Source: Actinomucor elegans
Lineage: Eukaryota > Mucoromycota > Mucoromycetes > Mucorales > Mucoraceae
Assembly (NCBI GenBank): GCA_026027325.1
Contig: JAMSLZ010000001.1
Span: 868,001 to 932,000, forward strand
DNA: 64,000 nt
Direction: 5' to 3'
Positions 36,418 to 48,700 of this stretch are shown here, piece after piece; position 1 is the first letter of the stretch; every line of letters starts with the position of its first letter. Under the pieces are notes generated by a model. It did not search any database. It was not told the DNA's origin and saw nothing but the letters and a program-made list of their open reading frames with translations. A program made the translations under genes and the position numbers.

Positions 36418-37832
36418 ATGTCGCAGCCAATCAAGAGCCATTTCGTATTTTCAGGAATGGGAAATCATATTTTTGGAAACCGCATGAGAAATAATGTCGT
36501 ACGAATTTCTTGCATTCGAAAATCAGAAATACGAGTGTTGCTTTTTTTTTTCAATTCTGTGCAATTTAACAAGAGTATACTATTTTTATATGAAGATGGG
36601 CATGGAAATATCGTCAAGGAGAATGGCGCCCCTGAGCCCATGGATTGCATCGTTGATCAGAATGAGTTTATTGTTAAAACGATTGCAACGTACATTGACT
36701 ACTTGAAAGATGCAGCCACTTGCAAGTCTTCTCCTACCTGTCCAATGTTGATAGAAAAATCGAAAGATAAAGACACCCATGTGGAAGAGACAAACACACG
36801 ATGGGACTATGTTCGCTATACGGTCCAGTATAAGGCTAGGTTTTTTCGATCTGAAGATTGAAAAGTGTATGAGCGCATCAGCTGAAGCGAACCATTTGGA
36901 TTTTCACATTCGAACTGCGCAGAGGTGGGTTAAGTGGCATAATATGTGTCTTGACAGCATTTTTGACGGTTGTAACAAAGTAAGTCATAAGTGTATCCTG
37001 ATCAAAAAGTATAGTTCAGCCATCATCAACTTCATTGATGCTAGTCCCTTTGTTACTGTTGAAGCAATTTGATGATTTTAAAGTTTCACGCAGTACTACT
37101 TGTAACTTTATGAGAAGTAAATAAAACCTTTCATTTAAAAAAGCAGATCTCCATTCTATCAAAAGAAACAGTCCAACAAAGATTGATGAGTGGTATGATT
37201 GGGTTTGTAAATGGGAAAATACAGCTATGAACTTTCTAACGAATTGCGTGTTTCTTGACAAGTCCGATTTTGATAATAATATGAAACGCTCAAGAGCTTA
37301 GTCCAAAAAAGATATATGCGATATTGTTACCCGGCCTACTACAAGAGCAAACACAGCGTCTAATTTGGGTGCTATCTTTGCTTCAAGTTTGATTACAGTT
37401 GATGTAAGGAAACCAAAATCGACTAATAAGAGAAAGGCTGAAGGATATGCAAGTCCAGGAGCTGTAATAGGCCATTACATCAGTTTCTTAAAAATAGCTC
37501 TAGATGAAATGAGCAAGTAACTACATATGAAAGACAATTATGTAGTTATGGATAATGCGCCTATTCAAACGCATGAAACCATCAAGTATATTAACTATTG
37601 AGGATACAAATGAGTGCATCGTCCTGTTTATTCTCCTGAGCTTAACCCAATAGAACAATTCTGGGCAGTGACAAAGAGTAAAATTAGGCGTCGTAGGGTT
37701 TTGCAGGAAGATACTACTTTACCAAAAAGAATTATGGAAGCCTACAAAAGCGTGGATAAAAGTCATTTCAAAGGTTTCGTTTCGCATTTTTACAAATGCT
37801 GGGATAAATGCCAAAACAGACAGTCCATGTAA
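36418..37832 (+). pseudogene. Decayed Tc1/mariner-type transposase, copy A
   Basis: Transposase relic of the IS630/Tc1/mariner superfamily. An N-terminal segment (LYEDGHGNIVKENG, about 36583 on) precedes a helix-turn-helix region (KCMSASAEANHLDFHIRTAQ, RWVKWH). The catalytic part from about 37145 has all three acidic landmarks: VFLDKSDF, YVVMDNAPIQ and VYSPELNPIEQFW. About 33 residues separate the last two acids. In-frame stops occur at 37299-37301, 37518-37520, 37599-37601 and 37611-37613, and at least one frame change lies before 37145, so it cannot make an active enzyme. It ends at the stop at 37830-37832. Terminal inverted repeats and a TA target duplication were not found by eye. Confidence 0.85.
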
Positions 37833-38459
37833 ATGAGTAACAACAACTTTATCAAAGCTAACAACGCAGAGATAAGAATCAGATAGTAGCCAGCTTTTTT
37901 TTCAATACAAGCCATGCATTACTAGAAGTTTTTTTTAGAACATCGCATTGGCAATATCGACAATTACATTGGATACAAAAAAAAAAACCATTGTTCAAAA
38001 CGTAAGGCATAAATTCTGTCTTCGTTCTTGCTGCTGTCAATGAGGCTGTAGAAACATGCATATGTGGGACGGGGCTTGCTAACAACTACATCGATTTCTG
38101 AAGTAGTAACAGACTTGCACGATCACCAAAATGATTCAAAGACTTTAGCCAAAGATCGACTATTTTTCAAGGATACAATTGCTGAGAGTCATTTCAATGA
38201 AAGCAAGAATGATACTTTCGCGATTTCATACATAGTGTAGATACCATCGTGACATAATCGCATGAAATAAAAGACAATGATGAATTCATGGATCTGGAAT
38301 GTTAACAGGCATTCCAATTGTGGGTATTGATGATTTCCTTACAAAAAATTCCTAAGCGCAGGAGGTCAAGGCGTAGATCGTTGTTATTAATAGTGGACTG
38401 AGCCAGATTTGCTTTACCAAAACACAGGTTTGGACCATACGAAAGTTGGTTGAATTTTG

Positions 38460-39628
38460 CTAAGATCGCATCTGATCATTTATCACTATTGACGTCCAAT
38501 TTGATATTGGCATCGTAATAAAACACGTTTTTCAGGACTGGACAAAATACCTGACATGATTGTATGAAAATTAATGGCTATTAATTCATATTCCTGAATT
38601 GATTGTTTGTACCCTATGGCTTGTAATGGTAACTCGTCCATCACTTTGGCAATATCGTGGAACACGCAAGCGCAATATTCATCCACATGTCCGCAAAGTT
38701 GTAATAATTACATATTGGCTTCATTTTTATCCGAAAGACTTGACCGCAGGTACCATCGTTAACATCAAGTTCCAGTTCCAACGATTCATGCACAAGACTG
38801 TTGGTCAGAGCATCCAAGCTACTTTTTGTGAAAATATCATTCATGAACGGACTATGTTGCTGAGGAGCTAAAAGCAATGCAAGCGATAATGTGAATGCCT
38901 CGTGGATTGATGATTCAATATACAGCAAAGCGGATGTTGTGATATCAACCACCTTTTGTTGAAAGATCATAAATAATATAGAAAAGTTTGTACTTTTTGA
39001 ACACCCATTTGCCCAGCTGAAACATTTGGACGAGAAAGCGATATCAGTAAAGTCTGATGGTCAGAGACTTTAACAGGTAGATCCAGGAAATCGGCGTCGT
39101 TGTAACTTAAGGTACCCGAGGATGTGTAGTAGTCAGTGGTATCTTCGTTATCAGTGACAATGAGACGGTTAGAATTCAAAGCGACATCTACTTGTACGGA
39201 TGTGTTTGCATATTCTTGACGATCATTGATCTTATAGTTTCCAGAATACAAGGCAATAGACGCGATGGTATTATAATGACATACGTTGGTCGCCGGTGAC
39301 GCCGAGAAACAGATTGTATGGTGACTGGAAATATGAAAGGGTGTCGAGATGTTGATGTTAGGCAAATCCTGCATTTCTTGCTGAACAACTGTTTGCACGT
39401 ATTCGACACTGCTGAGATGTGAGTGAAGAGCTGTCACCAATCGTGTTTTATGCAACCCAAACTGTTTACTTGCTAAGGAACTTTTCTATATATTGAAATC
39501 CTTTATTAATCGATCGTGATCATCTGGCAGGCACCTGGATATAAATTTCTTATACCAGAAATAAGCACAGTCCTTTTTGAACAAACCAAATTGCTCATAT
39601 AAAAGTAAGCAACATGGTTTATAAACAT
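38460..39628 (-). CDS. Multi-exon gene of unknown function between two transposase relics
   Basis: Not recognised. Starting from the ATG at 39626-39628, five exons can be joined in phase through introns with GT/AG ends. The junctions are LYP|ASKQFGL (intron about 39477-39534), MGVQK|VVDITTS (about 41 bp near 38955-38995), KMKPI|LMDELPL (about 70 bp near 38650-38715) and HTIMS|VINDQMRS (near 38475-38535). The stop is TAG at 38460-38462. The middle looks like a soluble beta-rich protein (ALNSNRLIVTDNEDTTDYYT, DLPVKVSDHQTLLISLS) and the end is helical (SLALLLAPQQHSPF, SLDALTNSLVHESLELELDV). About 300 residues, no signal peptide or membrane helix. Phase agreement at four junctions argues for a real or only recently decayed gene. 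It could be lineage-specific or cargo of the mobile DNA around it. Confidence 0.5.
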
Positions 39629-39834
39629 AGACCTATACAATGTTTCCGGAAAGTGAAGTCGCGCCAAGTGGGAATTGATGTCGCATGCATTAGAGAATGA
39701 ATATCGCACGTTCTAAAAATACATGTCGCAACACTGGCAAGTCAAACGTCGCATTTCCAGGGTGTGCTGTTGTACCAGTCTTGACATCTTTTTGGTATAT
39801 ATAAAGCGTACTAAAATATGCGCTTCAGGTGTTT

Positions 39835-40370
39835 CTTTGTTTTACCAAAATTACAACGAAATCTATATTATTATGAACATTTAATTTTTTTGTACAAAGA
39901 TGAAAAAGGAACTTCTACTGATGACTGTAACGGGTCTGAGCGTATGGATTCTATTGTTGATAATGAGCAATATCGCCTTGAAATCGTGAGCTTTTATATA
40001 TGGTATTTGTCTATATTGTCTAAAGAAAGAGAGTATGAGACAGAGGCCATGCAAATAAAAGTTTGTACCAATGCAGAGCTGACGCTACAACGAGCTAAGT
40101 ATTGATCAGGCGTAGTTATACGCTATACATGGATTAGGATAAAGTTAGAGTTTTCAAGTTATTGCTTGAGAAGTGCTTGAATGCTTCTATTGTTACAAAA
40201 CAGTTAGGAATCCACATTCGTGCTGTATCAATATGGGTGAAACAGTAAGAGAGAGGCCCTGATAGTATCTTTGAGGAACGTCGAAAGACTGGTCGACCAC
40301 GACTTCTCTATGAGGAGCTTAAAACGATCATTTTACAAATTATTTTTCTATTGTTATAATAAATCTTTCC
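39835..40370 (+). pseudogene. Decayed Tc1/mariner-type transposase N-terminal half, copy B
   Basis: Second relic of the same family as the one at 36418-37832. FLYKDEKGTSTDD and MDSIVDNEQY correspond to LYEDGHGNIVKENG and MDCIVDQNEF of copy A. After a frame break, the helix-turn-helix region reads LLLEKCLNASIVTKQLGIHI and RAVSIWVKQ, then a stop (40246-40248), then SIFEERRKTGRPRLL. The catalytic domain is absent or unrecognisable after about 40370. The GRPR box is an AT-hook-like motif typical of this superfamily. Confidence 0.75.
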
Positions 40371-41038
40371 TTCTCCAAGTAAATAACATCAAGGGTCGTC
40401 GTGCAGCTCTACAGTAACTATAAGTTTCCCATTGAAGGTAAACACATTATAAACTAGATTTTGAAAATGTCTTCTATGCTATTAAAATAACCCTCTAAAT
40501 TTGTGCTCATATCTCCTCTGGCTTTATGAGATGCTTTCTTGATTGGGTGTCGGTGTTCTCTCGCATGATATCCTATTGGCTGGACTGAGAACATCCTCCA
40601 ACTTTTGGTCCTGATTTGATATATACTTCAATGCGAATCTTGGGAATCAGTATTTTATTTATTAGCAAAAGTTATCCAGGGTTTTATTGTGCATAGAAAG
40701 GTACGAAGGTTGTCCTACATTTCTATTAAAGAATAGCTTACTTCTTCTTGAATTACAAGCAGTAATTTATCTTTTTGATATGATAAAACATATAAGTGAA
40801 AAAAAAAAATAATGTGAAATACATCCAAGCATACCCTAAGGTGAAACAAACATACTTTAGCTATAAGTCTTTCTCAAAATTGATATACCTACTGCCAAAA
40901 GAGACACTTAAACCCCTCAGAACACCGAAGCAAAAAGAGCTGCTGAAGCGTTGAAACTCCACCTCGAGTGCCTGCATCTAATTAAACCAGACATATATCA
41001 TAGATTCTATCCCTTTTATTTTTTATTTTATAATAACC
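40371..41038. other. Intergenic region, no gene seen
   Basis: Between transposase relic B and the WD40 gene. Short disrupted frames only; the first part may be further eroded transposon sequence. The last 100 bp, with pyrimidine- and T-rich leader sequence up to ATAACC-ATGG at 41039, should hold the WD40 promoter and 5' UTR. Confidence 0.45.
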
Positions 41039-42177
41039 ATGGTCAACGTCAGTCAAGAATCCGGTGCTTTTTTTCAAACCGATGCAGAAATTGCGAAGCA
41101 AAAAGAAAAGCAAGCCAAGCTTAATTATACAGAAGGTGATGCCATCAAGTTATCTTCCAAAGCTCTTGAGATCCATGCCAGTCGCGATGAGAAATACATG
41201 TACGTTGCCGAGTCTGGTTTTTTTGTTAGAAAGATCTCTTTAAGTGTAAGCTCTAAAAAAAAAAGGGAAGCTCGATCTGTGTACATCAAAACTCATCTCT
41301 CCCATTCCTTCATTAGACATCAAAAACTGTCAAACTATTTAAAGGCCACAATGGACCTGTAACATGTATGGTTATTACAGACACTCACTTATGGACCGGC
41401 TCATGGGATAAGACGATCAAGCAATGGGATTTAGTCAGTGGTGAATGTATCGCTACCCTCGAAGGCCACACAGATTTCATCAAGTCGCTCGTATTGAACG
41501 GCACTATGCTCTACTCTGGTTCTTCAGACTGTTTCCTTCGTCAATGGAATACGAGCACGTTGACCTGTATTACTGCAGAAAAGAAGCACAAGCGAGCCAT
41601 TGAATGTCTCGCTGTATCGGAGGATGGCAAACACATCTACTCGGGTTCTTCTGATGGCACCATTCTCAAATGGGACTGTGAGAAGATGCAAGTATTGCAA
41701 TCGTTTAAGGGCCATGAGACGAGTATTTACTGCGTTCGTGTTTGGGAAGATGATCTTTGGACAGCTTCCGCAGATAAAACTGTGCGACGTTGGAATTGCG
41801 CCACTGGTGTTGCAGACATGGTCTTGACACATCCTGATCGCGTAAAATCCATTGTATTAGCAGGTCCTTATGTAGTAACTGGATCCAGTGATGATGATAT
41901 TCGCGTATGGGATATTGGATCTGGTAAACTCGTTTGTACTATTGAAGGCCATTTTGATGAAGTGAGTAGTTTGACTATCATTGGAAACACAGTTTATAGT
42001 GGGTCCTTGGATTGCTCTCTCAGAAGATGGCCATTAACAACAGCTGCTATTAAACAATACAATGAAACCAGGGAAGCTAGATTAAAACGACTGGAAGAAG
42101 AAAACCAAAAGAAAGATGGCATGACGGAAGAAGAAGAAAGAGAATTAGCAGAGCTTATGTTGTCTGATGATGAATAA
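41039..42177 (+). CDS. WD40-repeat protein
   Basis: A beta-propeller scaffold; specific role not identified. Start ATG at 41039 (CC-ATGG context). A charged N-terminal helix (EIAKQKEKQAKLNYTEGDAI) precedes the propeller. One intron (about 41248-41317) joins RKISLS to TSKTVKLFKGHNGPV in phase. About seven blades follow, with GH...WD/W dipeptides: SWDKTIKQWDLVSGE, SGSSDCFLRQWN, SGSSDGTILKWD, ASADKTVRRWN, TGSSDDDIRVWD and SGSLDCSLRRW. The C terminus is a charged helix (REARLKRLEEENQKKDGM) ending in acidic MLSDDE. About 355 residues. Its stop codon is 10 bp from the stop of the opposing membrane-protein gene. Confidence 0.85.
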
Positions 42178-42187
42178 AACAATTTAA

Positions 42188-43252
42188 TTATTTATTGTTT
42201 TTCTTTAGTTTCAACTTGATTAAACCTCTTGAGAACTTGCTGGTATTACTTAAATCTTTTAATGGGTATCGAGGAGCGTTCTTTCGATCTCTTGCATAAG
42301 CTGATTGTAATTCATCTAAATTATCGTCCCAGCGAGCATTTCTAGCTCGTGAATTGGTAGTACTCTTGTCCAAATCTCTAACACATTTACCAATAATAAA
42401 AGCAGACCAAGTCTATAATAATAATAAAAAAAGTTGGCTGCGATTGCATCTATACCCATCAAAAGAACATACCATGAATAAGCCTCCTACAAACAATAAA
42501 ACAGCAATTCCGATAATGCCTGCCTCAACCGCTTGATCGCAATTAGCAAGTCCATACGTGTTACCCATGTTTAAACCCAATAATGTAGCCGTATACCCTT
42601 CAACGGTAACATTAGCGTTATTTTGTTTTGCTGTATCATAATTTTGATGGTGATTCGCTTCGTTGCAGGCCTTGGTCGTCTTTGCTCGATTCACTAGAGC
42701 TAAGATAAAAAGAATGATTTGCCAGATGTATATCACAAAGAACGTCGTAAGCCAAAACATGATTTTATAAAAGACCATAAACCCGTGATTTCCCTATAAA
42801 AGTTCTTATTAAAATATGTTCTTTGGTTTCAGTGAGACCTTACAGCAAGTGAGGCAAGAATACCAAAGATACCAACTACACCAGTAACAGCTAGAACATA
42901 AACGCATTAGTTTTGGTTTTATGTTGGTGCAGCTTAATTAGTAAATAACAGTTTACCTAAAATGATAATATAGACCCAAGGAAGAACTTGGTGAATCACT
43001 GCAAGATGGATCATCATGGCTAATACATACAGAAAGTCAAACCGAGGGCAATGTTTTTAATCCATTTGACGTTGTACTACTTACGATTTCTATGTAGAAA
43101 AGTAGCGGCAATAAGGCCAGACGATACGCACTAGCACTCATGTTAGTAACGTGATAACTAACTTCGTCATGAAAACATACTGTAGTCATGAATGATATAA
43201 TAAAAACACCCCATCGAACAGGGAATATCCAAAGACAGGTTTCTCTTTTCAT
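42188..43252 (-). CDS. Predicted four-helix membrane protein, unrecognised
   Basis: Start ATG at 43250-43252 (MKRETCLWIFPVRWGVFIIS). Five or so exons join to a protein with four hydrophobic segments: near the N terminus (WGVFIISFMT), around 42855-42900 (AVTGVVGIFGILASLAG), around 42690-42770 (IMFWLTTFFVIYIWQIILFI) and around 42485-42530 (AGIIGIAVLLFVGGLFM). A loop of about 55 residues with two Cys (TKACNEANHH, YGLANCDQAVEA) lies between the third and fourth. The cytosolic tail is basic (FSRGLIKLKLKKNNK). The layout recalls tetraspan proteins, but I see no CCG motif and do not name it a tetraspanin. Tail-to-tail with the WD40 gene. Confidence 0.7.
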
Positions 43253-45762
43253 AATGAAAAATGTTGGTTAAAAGAGGAAAAGAAAGGTGTAACACGGAAG
43301 AAGAAGGCTTTATAATGTTCCATTACAATACCCGCTTGGGCGATGAAAATAGCGTGTTTTTTAAGACGATTATTCCCCTGCTGCATTGTTTACAGCAAAC
43401 AGAATTGGTAAGCAATGTATCGCGACTACTTCATACTTTGATATATTTACTGTTGTGTAGATCATACAGTATATACCCGCAAAAAAAAAAGACGGGGAAA
43501 GAGAAAGCAGTATATATCCCTATTGGTTTATGTTGAACCAGTACATTTCTCATTTTGGCGATATTTGATTCAATAATATCCACGATTAGTGTTAACTTGA
43601 TAAAGTATTCTTTACATGAAATCTGCTCTTTTTTATGAACTAGGTATCAGCAATATCAATATTAATTATTTCAAAATTCCTTCAATTCAAAACATCTGAC
43701 TATTAGTTTAGGCTGAATGATCCATTGACTATATAGCTATACCCTGTAACCATAAATATGCTCGCATGTATTTTTTATTCAAGCATATATTGATAGTTCC
43801 TTCCAAAAAATTGTAGTTATGAGCGTATTGTTCTCTAATGCAAGTTAAAAACAAAGTCATACTTTGCTGATTATTTAAATATGCTCTTTATAAGCACAAG
43901 TATTTATGTAGTTAAAGTAGAATACAGTAAACCTTTCTGGATATAAAATATCATTCAGATGTCACATTTGGTTGGAATCGATTGCGAGATCTATATTAGA
44001 TCTAGATCACTCGACATCCGTAATTTTCAGCGCATCTCAAATTTTACTTTTTTCTATGAAACATGAATAGCATTTACTAGATATAAACTCAAGTACTTTG
44101 AATAAATTATGTTTGATGTTATCCAAATGTATTTTTATTGTGGTTTTCTGCCTGAAGTACACGACCTAAGGCTGTGTTTAAAAAAATAGAAGAACAAACT
44201 TTTTATTACAATAAGTTATATGGGTCTAGCAAAAAAGTAGGGTATTAGTCATATCATTCGATGCATGGAGGATATTGAGAGATTTTATTTAGGTTTCAAA
44301 ATGAAGCAGCAAAAACGTAATCAAATACCACCAATCAATGAGAAAGGTATAAACAGAAAGGCAATCTGCCCTTCTCCTCTTCATATACTCACACACTATA
44401 GTGCAATATATAAGCCTAAAATAAACCCCCTGAATAATGAGAATTAAATAGACTATTACTTATAAACCGTAGTGAATGCTAATTACGATAATAATGTCTA
44501 CATTAGCGCACCTTATTGGTTGTGGCGTATGTATTTTTGCACCCTAGAATAAACTCGGAAGAATCTTTTAGTTCATAACATCGTATTCGTGTGGACAACA
44601 TATTAAGACAAAAGCTTTGATTTCCAGGAAGCAGATGTAAGGGCAAATATTAGTGTTCATGAACTAGCTTTTTTATCGCTAAATCAACGCAATGAATGCT
44701 AAAAGATTTCTTTACGTTTAAAGCAGTATATTGTCAACAAATATCATAAGCGATATATGTAATTTAAAAGAAGGCTATCTATACTAGTATTAACGATATA
44801 AAATGTAAATGCGAACTTCTAGTATCAAGTTTGATCTAAAAGTTTAATATCTGGGCTAGAAAAACCAACTAGCGATGATTTAAATATACTGTCCATGGTA
44901 TACATTTGACGAAACCTTTGTTGATAAGCAAATTCTCATAGTAACAGATGAGGGTTAAAAAACTTCGAACATATTCCATTTTATTTTTTATTATCATCTT
45001 ACAACAGCGTATAATAACTAAAAGATAGTTTGATTATCTCCAATTTTTTGAAGTTAATTTCTGAGTTTTAAAATTTATAAAAAATCTATAGTTACAAAAA
45101 ACTGTCTAGGTGTATTCATGAATATAAGCGATCTCGACCGATCTCGATAAAACTTCGCATCTGGTTAGTAGTGCATGTTCAGAAGGAGCCACTAAATCCA
45201 AAAAAAAACTTGAGAACTATTCAAATGCTTTAACTATATTAAATGTTATAATCATAATTGTTAACTTTTAGCCTTCATTAGCGAATTGCTTTTTTTTTTT
45301 TTTTTTTTTTTTTTGCTTAGAAGGCTCAGAATTTAGCAGTATAGTAAATTAGACATTTCTACCGAGAATTGCATTTTTTCTTAGCATATGAAGTGTATAT
45401 ATATCACTTGATTGATAATTGAGTGACTATAAGCCTATAACAATGAAAAGGGATCGCGTCAAAAAATTAATGATATGATATCAGTTGTGTATAAATATTT
45501 GATCAGCAAAGAGGCCTTACTGCTCTGTTGTGCTACTCTTTTTACCAGGTGACTGGGTATGGTAACTGTTCACTGTTTATTGGCCTACAAGCCTATTGCC
45601 ATATCATCCGATTGCAGCTTATTTTAATTTTTTACTGTCCTACCTCAAAGATTTATTCTCTTCCCCCCTTCTCCTCTCTTGCTTCTTCTCTCTTTCTTTC
45701 TTTCTTTCTTATTCTCCTCCACTTTTATATCTATCTGCTATATAGTATACCACTCTTAAGTC
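43253..45762. other. Intergenic region of about 2.5 kb, no gene seen
   Basis: AT-rich; frames are short and not coding-like. It contains one copy of the dispersed repeat (45125-45205), a 25-bp T run (45290-45314) and, directly upstream of the large coiled-coil gene, a pyrimidine tract with a TTTC microsatellite (about 45655-45725) that probably belongs to its promoter or leader. Confidence 0.5.
45125..45205 (+). repeat. Dispersed degenerate repeat, copy 5
   Basis: Contains GCGATCTCGACCGATCTCGA, then CTTCGCATCTGGTTAGTAGT and GCATGTTCAGAAGGAGCCAC. Doubled GATCTCG and the ATGTTCAGAA core match the copies at 30.4, 6.4 and, in reverse, 55.7 kb. Confidence 0.55.
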
Positions 45763-48700
45763 ATGACAGAAAGTCCACCTAGTGTTAAAAGTCGCATGTC
45801 GTCTTTAGCAGCTGCCGGACTTACCACTGCAGGTAATAAGAAGCCAGCCGTCCCAACCGCCGCAACAACAAGACCTTCCAAGACACCTCTTACTCGAACT
45901 GCCAGTGCAGCAAAAGTATCACCTACTTCACTCACGTCACGCACGGCAACTAAGCCTACTGCTAGTTCGGTTCGAGCATCCAAAACACCTTCCACGCTGA
46001 GTGGTGCTACAACCGCTCCTACGAGAGCCAGTACCTTAAATACTCGAGCCACTGCCACTCCCGGTGTCACGAGAAGAGCTTCCGTTGCTTCTTCTGCCGG
46101 GTCAACAACAGCATCCCCCTCTTTGACTCGAAAGAGCACGGTGCCTTCTGTTCGTTCAACCACCAGCTCCATGAACGGTACACGAAAGGTAACTTCGCCC
46201 ACCGCTTCTACGACGCGTCCTACCCGAGTCACAGGTACACCGTCCACAACACCTGTTCGAAGAACGTCCTCGATTGCCTCTACTACAGGTAGATCATCTA
46301 CTACTTCTCCTTCTTCTACCACTCGAACTGCTGCATCTGCCTCAAAATCGGCCGAACTCCTGGCGGAGTTGAATGCTATGAAAGCAAAGGTAACCATAGT
46401 GAAAAAGTTTTTATACAGATGTTAAACCCCCATATACACCACTAGTATGAAGAAATGGAGACATTGTTGGCTGAGAAACAGGCCTTGATTGAAAGTAAAG
46501 AGACCGATCTAGCGCAGCTCAAGGATCGATTAGAAAAGATCGAGACCGGCTTGGCTACCCCTGAAGATTTAGAGGCGATCACCGAAGAACAGACTATAGT
46601 CATGTCGCCTAGTACTTCAGAACTCGCTCCTCATCCTTCCGAGGAAGAAATCAAACAACTCAAAGAACAAATTGAACAGCTTACTGAACAAATTCAAGTC
46701 ATTGAAAAAGACCATGCAGCAACTGAAGAGAAATCAAAGGAAGTGGTCGCTTTGTTGGAGGAGGAAAAGGCCAGTTTGACTCGCCAGCAAGAAGAAGCGG
46801 AGGAAATCTTGAGAGATAACATGGAAAAGTTACGAGAAAAACTGGAGGCTGAAAAACAAGAATTGTCGGATCGCATTCTTGAAAAGGAATCCGAGATGGT
46901 GCGCATGAGAAAAGATATGGATGAATTGCGCGAGAACATTCAGGTAAAACTACTGCAGCACACTGTGACTCGATGCATAACCTAAACTGGTTTTTTTTAT
47001 GTAATAGGATATGCATAAATCACATCAAACGAGATTAACAGGGTTGAGTAATCAGTTGAATGAGCAGCACGCTAATCAAATTGCAGCTATTAAGCAAGAT
47101 TATGAGACGCAACTCAATGAACTTCAAGAAACACTTACAAAATTGCAAGAACCCAATCTCGATGCCGAAAAGTTGGTACAAGAACAAAAACAAGAATTGC
47201 TGGCAAAGATTGAAGAGCTCGAGGCTCTTTCTGCAGAGTCAAAGACTGGATTTGAAGAGGAATTGGCTCAGTTAAAGTCGGCATCCACTGCTCAACTTGA
47301 AGAGCTTGCAGCCACTCATAAATTACAACTGGAAGAGGTTTCCAACGCGTTGAAGGTATGATTTTTTTTAAATGCGGTTTAAAAGATTCTCGGTAGGCTC
47401 ATATGTATGCGATTATAGGAAGAAATTGCCTTGTTAAAGTCTAATCACGAACAAGACCTTGAAAAAATCAAGGCTATTCATCAAACTGAACTAGAAAAGG
47501 TTCAGGCTGCTATTGATGAAGCGGAAATCCAAAGACTTTCTGCAGAAGCAGAGGTAAGTCGAAGTCGAAGTCGATATCATATATATATATGTGTGTGTGT
47601 GTGTGTATGGAAACTAATGGTTTGGTTCCCTTTAGCAATCCTGTCGTGAACAATTTGAAAAGGAATTAGCTGATGCCAAAGCTGAGCATAAATCTGCATA
47701 TGATGCTGCCATGGAGGATCAGAAACGTATTCAAATTGAAATTGAGTCATTGAAATCAGAACACGAGGAAGAAGTCAAAGAATTGAAACAGGAACATGAG
47801 CGACTTTTGCAAGAAGTAAAAGAAAACGAAAAGGTATATATTAAAAAAAAAGGGGGGGGGGAAGGGAGGAGGGAGGAGGGAGGTTCTTCAAACAAAAAAG
47901 GTCAGCCAAATTGATTCGCATTCTTTTGTAGAATCGCATTGAGGAAGAATTCAAACTCAAGCTATCAGAGCTTGAATCTTCTCATGCTGCAGCCATTGAA
48001 CAGGCAAGCTCTCAAACTCAAAATGAACTCAACGCTGATATCGAAAAGCTCAAGGCTTCTCATACTCTAGCACTTCAAGAACTGGAAGAAACCCATGCCA
48101 ATGCCATTAAAGAAGTAAAAAACACAACAGTGGCTAATGCTCGTTCAGAAACAGAAAGACAATTGCGTGCAGAATTCGACAAACAGATTGAGCAACTATC
48201 AGCTAGTCATACTCAAGCCATTGAACAGCTCCAAAGCCATCATTCCAACCGCATGGAGCAATTGGAATCCGAGTTAAAGTCAGAGATTGAAAAACAAGCA
48301 GCCATTGCTCAAGAGCACCAATCCAAGCTCGGTTCTTTGGTAACAGAACGCGACGGTCACTTGGAAACTATCCGAAAGGAAGTGGAGGATGCTTTAAAAC
48401 AAGTCCATCAAGCTGAAATTACACGTCTTACAGCAGATCATGAATCCAAAGTCAACGAATTGAAACGCGAGCATATTCTGCTTCGTGATCGTGAGCGTGA
48501 GTCCTTGGAAGAGAAGCACGAGCTAGATGTGTCTCAATTAAAAGCTACACACATTGAAGCGATTGAAGCTTTGCAAAAGAAGCACAAGCTCAAGTTGGAA
48601 GAAGCGCGCGAACAAACTCAGCACCATCTGGCTGGCCAGACAAACCAGCAGATTGAAGTATTGAATGAAAAATTTTCTAAAGAAAAGAAGGCGTTGGAAG

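Noticed and set aside
45756..46397. 213-codon minus-strand frame opposite the head of the coiled-coil gene
   Set aside because: Val/Ala/Glu-rich shadow of the Ser/Thr-rich plus-strand coding sequence, which continues through many in-phase exons.
47578..47606. AT/GT dinucleotide tract, first thought to be a repeat element boundary
   Set aside because: Simple microsatellite inside an intron of the coiled-coil gene.
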